Positions 5,776 to 6,723 of a DNA stretch of 6,723 nucleotides are shown here, piece after piece. The notes beneath the pieces are model-generated. The model saw only the letters and a program-made list of their open reading frames with translations. It was not told where the DNA came from and searched no databases. The translations under genes and the position numbers were made by a program. Source of the DNA: JBCDCP01 sp039181495. GTDB lineage: Bacteria; Pseudomonadota; Alphaproteobacteria; Rhizobiales; Tepidamorphaceae. The stretch spans positions 1 to 6,723 of the forward strand of contig JBCDCP010000142.1 in the NCBI GenBank assembly GCA_039181495.1, given 5' to 3'. Every line of letters starts with the position of its first letter. Within the stretch, counting starts at the first letter, position 1.

Positions 5776-6723
5776 CTACGCCACGTTGAGCTTGCGGCCC
5801 TTGTTGAACACAAGTGACGGCACGCCGGAGAGCAGCGCATCGAGATAGCGGATCGCCTGAAACTCTCCATTGAGCGAAATCCGCGGAAGCGCGGTCATGT
5901 GATCGACATGCTCCTGATAGAGCACCCCTGGGCGGGTGGTCACGGCCGTCTCAAAACCGACGTCTGCAGCGATGTCGAACTCGCGCTGTCCGGCCGACGT
6001 GGGGTCACCAAATGGATAGGCGAAATGGCGCGGCGCCTTTTCCAGATAGCTCGAAAGGATGTCGACGCTGTTGGCCATTTCGGCGCGCGCAGCACGCGGA
6101 TCGAGACGGCAGAGATTGGGATGGCTAACCGTATGCGCTCCGATGGTCACGATCGCATCGCGATCGAGCACCTGAATCTCATCCCAACTCAGGGCGGCCA
6201 GCTCCGTGATCGCTGAAATGTCGACTCGATAGCGCACGGCAAGTTCACGGATAAACGCACGGCGTTCTTTGTCCGGCCTGTGGCGCAGCCACCAGTAGAC
6301 TCGCTCATAGGCCGAGTACTTTTCATCTCGCGTCTCCGACGCCACCTGCTGTGGCTGCCCGTCGATGACAAAGTTCAACTCATCGGTCTTGTTGATCACG
6401 GCCTCGATAACGCGCCACCACAGCTCTGCCGTGCCATCCGGCATGCCGGTCGCGACATAGATCGTAAACGGGCATTCCATCTCTTTGAGAACCGGGTAGG
6501 CGAATTGCAGGTTGTCCCGGTACCCGTCATCAAATGTCAGCACTGCGAAGGGCCGTCGGGTCGGATTGGCCAGACGTTCGGCCACCTGGCCGATCGGGAT
6601 GAACTCGTAACCAGCGCGCCGCACACGGCGCACGACAAGTCTCAGGAAATCCGGCTGGATCTCCAGAATTCTGTTTGGTTGGAACAGGTTGGATGAACGT
6701 GGCTTGACGTGATGCAGCGTGAA
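5776..6723 (-). CDS. Polysaccharide deacetylase (NodB-homology) family protein, N-terminus outside window
   Basis: Carbohydrate esterase family 4 enzymes remove N- or O-acetyl groups from chitin-like, peptidoglycan or extracellular polysaccharides, using a divalent metal. The 315 visible residues show the NodB motifs in order: TFDDG (63-67 of the visible part) with the catalytic base and metal-binding Asp; HTVSH (197-201) with the two metal His; YPFGDP (236-241) as motif 3; and a C-terminal ALPRISLNG. The frame stays open to the right edge, and the first residues (FTLHHVKP, then NRILEIQPDFL) are conserved in rhizobial relatives, so the true start is beyond the window and the internal GTG at 6631-6633 is not it. 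An insert at about 98-185, between motifs 1 and 2 (LWW, then an alpha-helical stretch with WWLRHRPDKERRAF), is longer than in minimal NodB domains. It probably acts on a cell-surface or exported glycan; the substrate and any signal peptide cannot be seen. It ends TAG, convergent with the DUF2842 gene. Confidence 0.9.
   Translation of the reverse strand, partial: FTLHHVKPRSSNLFQPNRILEIQPDFLRLVVRRVRRAGYEFIPIGQVAERLANPTRRPFAVLTFDDGYRDNLQFAYPVLKEMECPFTIYVATGMPDGTAELWWRVIEAVINKTDELNFVIDGQPQQVASETRDEKYSAYERVYWWLRHRPDKERRAFIRELAVRYRVDISAITELAALSWDEIQVLDRDAIVTIGAHTVSHPNLCRLDPRAARAEMANSVDILSSYLEKAPRHFAYPFGDPTSAGQREFDIAADVGFETAVTTRPGVLYQEHVDHMTALPRISLNGEFQAIRYLDALLSGVPSLVFNKGRKLNVA

Noticed and set aside
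5740..5800. Terminator between the DUF2842 gene and the deacetylase
   Set aside because: Only GGCG/CGCC pairing with a long loop and no T-tract.
6631..6633. GTG start for the deacetylase
   Set aside because: The frame continues upstream to the window edge with conserved family sequence (FTLHHVKP, NRILEIQPDFL), so the start is outside.

Overview
The window looks like a piece of an alphaproteobacterial chromosome, most likely Rhizobiales (Hyphomicrobiales). The reasons are an L13 with the typical rhizobial N-terminus, a type 2 (COX15-like) heme A synthase, a DUF2842 small membrane protein (a family essentially confined to Alphaproteobacteria), CTTGAC-type promoter elements and GC-rich coding sequence. 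No finer taxonomic call can be made by eye. I see no mobile element, CRISPR array, tRNA/rRNA gene, toxin-antitoxin pair or defence system. Apart from the left edge this is an ordinary, compact housekeeping region.

Layout. Bases 1-465 hold no recognisable gene and are clearly less GC-rich than the rest. They abut an abruptly truncated rplM (ribosomal protein L13, minus strand, 684-466), which loses its reading frame after 72 of roughly 150 residues. Upstream of rplM on the same strand are a leader hairpin, a good sigma70-like promoter and a PaaI-type hotdog thioesterase (1311-868). Divergent from the thioesterase, on the plus strand, are a crotonase-superfamily protein without the usual catalytic glutamates (1423-2295), a CoA-binding Rossmann protein overlapping it by 4 nt (2292-2819), and, after a 155-nt gap containing two competing hairpins, an O-acetylhomoserine sulfhydrylase (metY type, 2975-4258).

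A strong bidirectional terminator (4288-4313) separates metY from the convergent ctaA (heme A synthase, 5414-4299). The ctaA stop codon lies inside this terminator. Divergent from ctaA is the DUF2842 gene (5541-5765), and convergent with that, after only 10 bp, is a polysaccharide deacetylase (NodB-homology) gene that runs off the right edge.

Functional logic. The thioesterase, crotonase and CoA-binding genes share an acyl-CoA theme. MetY assimilates sulfide into homocysteine/methionine. CtaA makes heme A for aa3-type cytochrome oxidase. DUF2842 may be linked to the membrane or respiration only by position. The deacetylase belongs to cell-surface or exopolysaccharide metabolism. The points most worth checking are the broken rplM at the low-GC edge (probably a contig-end or sequence-quality artefact rather than biology), the crotonase lacking both catalytic Glu, and the untested RNA structures ahead of rplM, metY and DUF2842.
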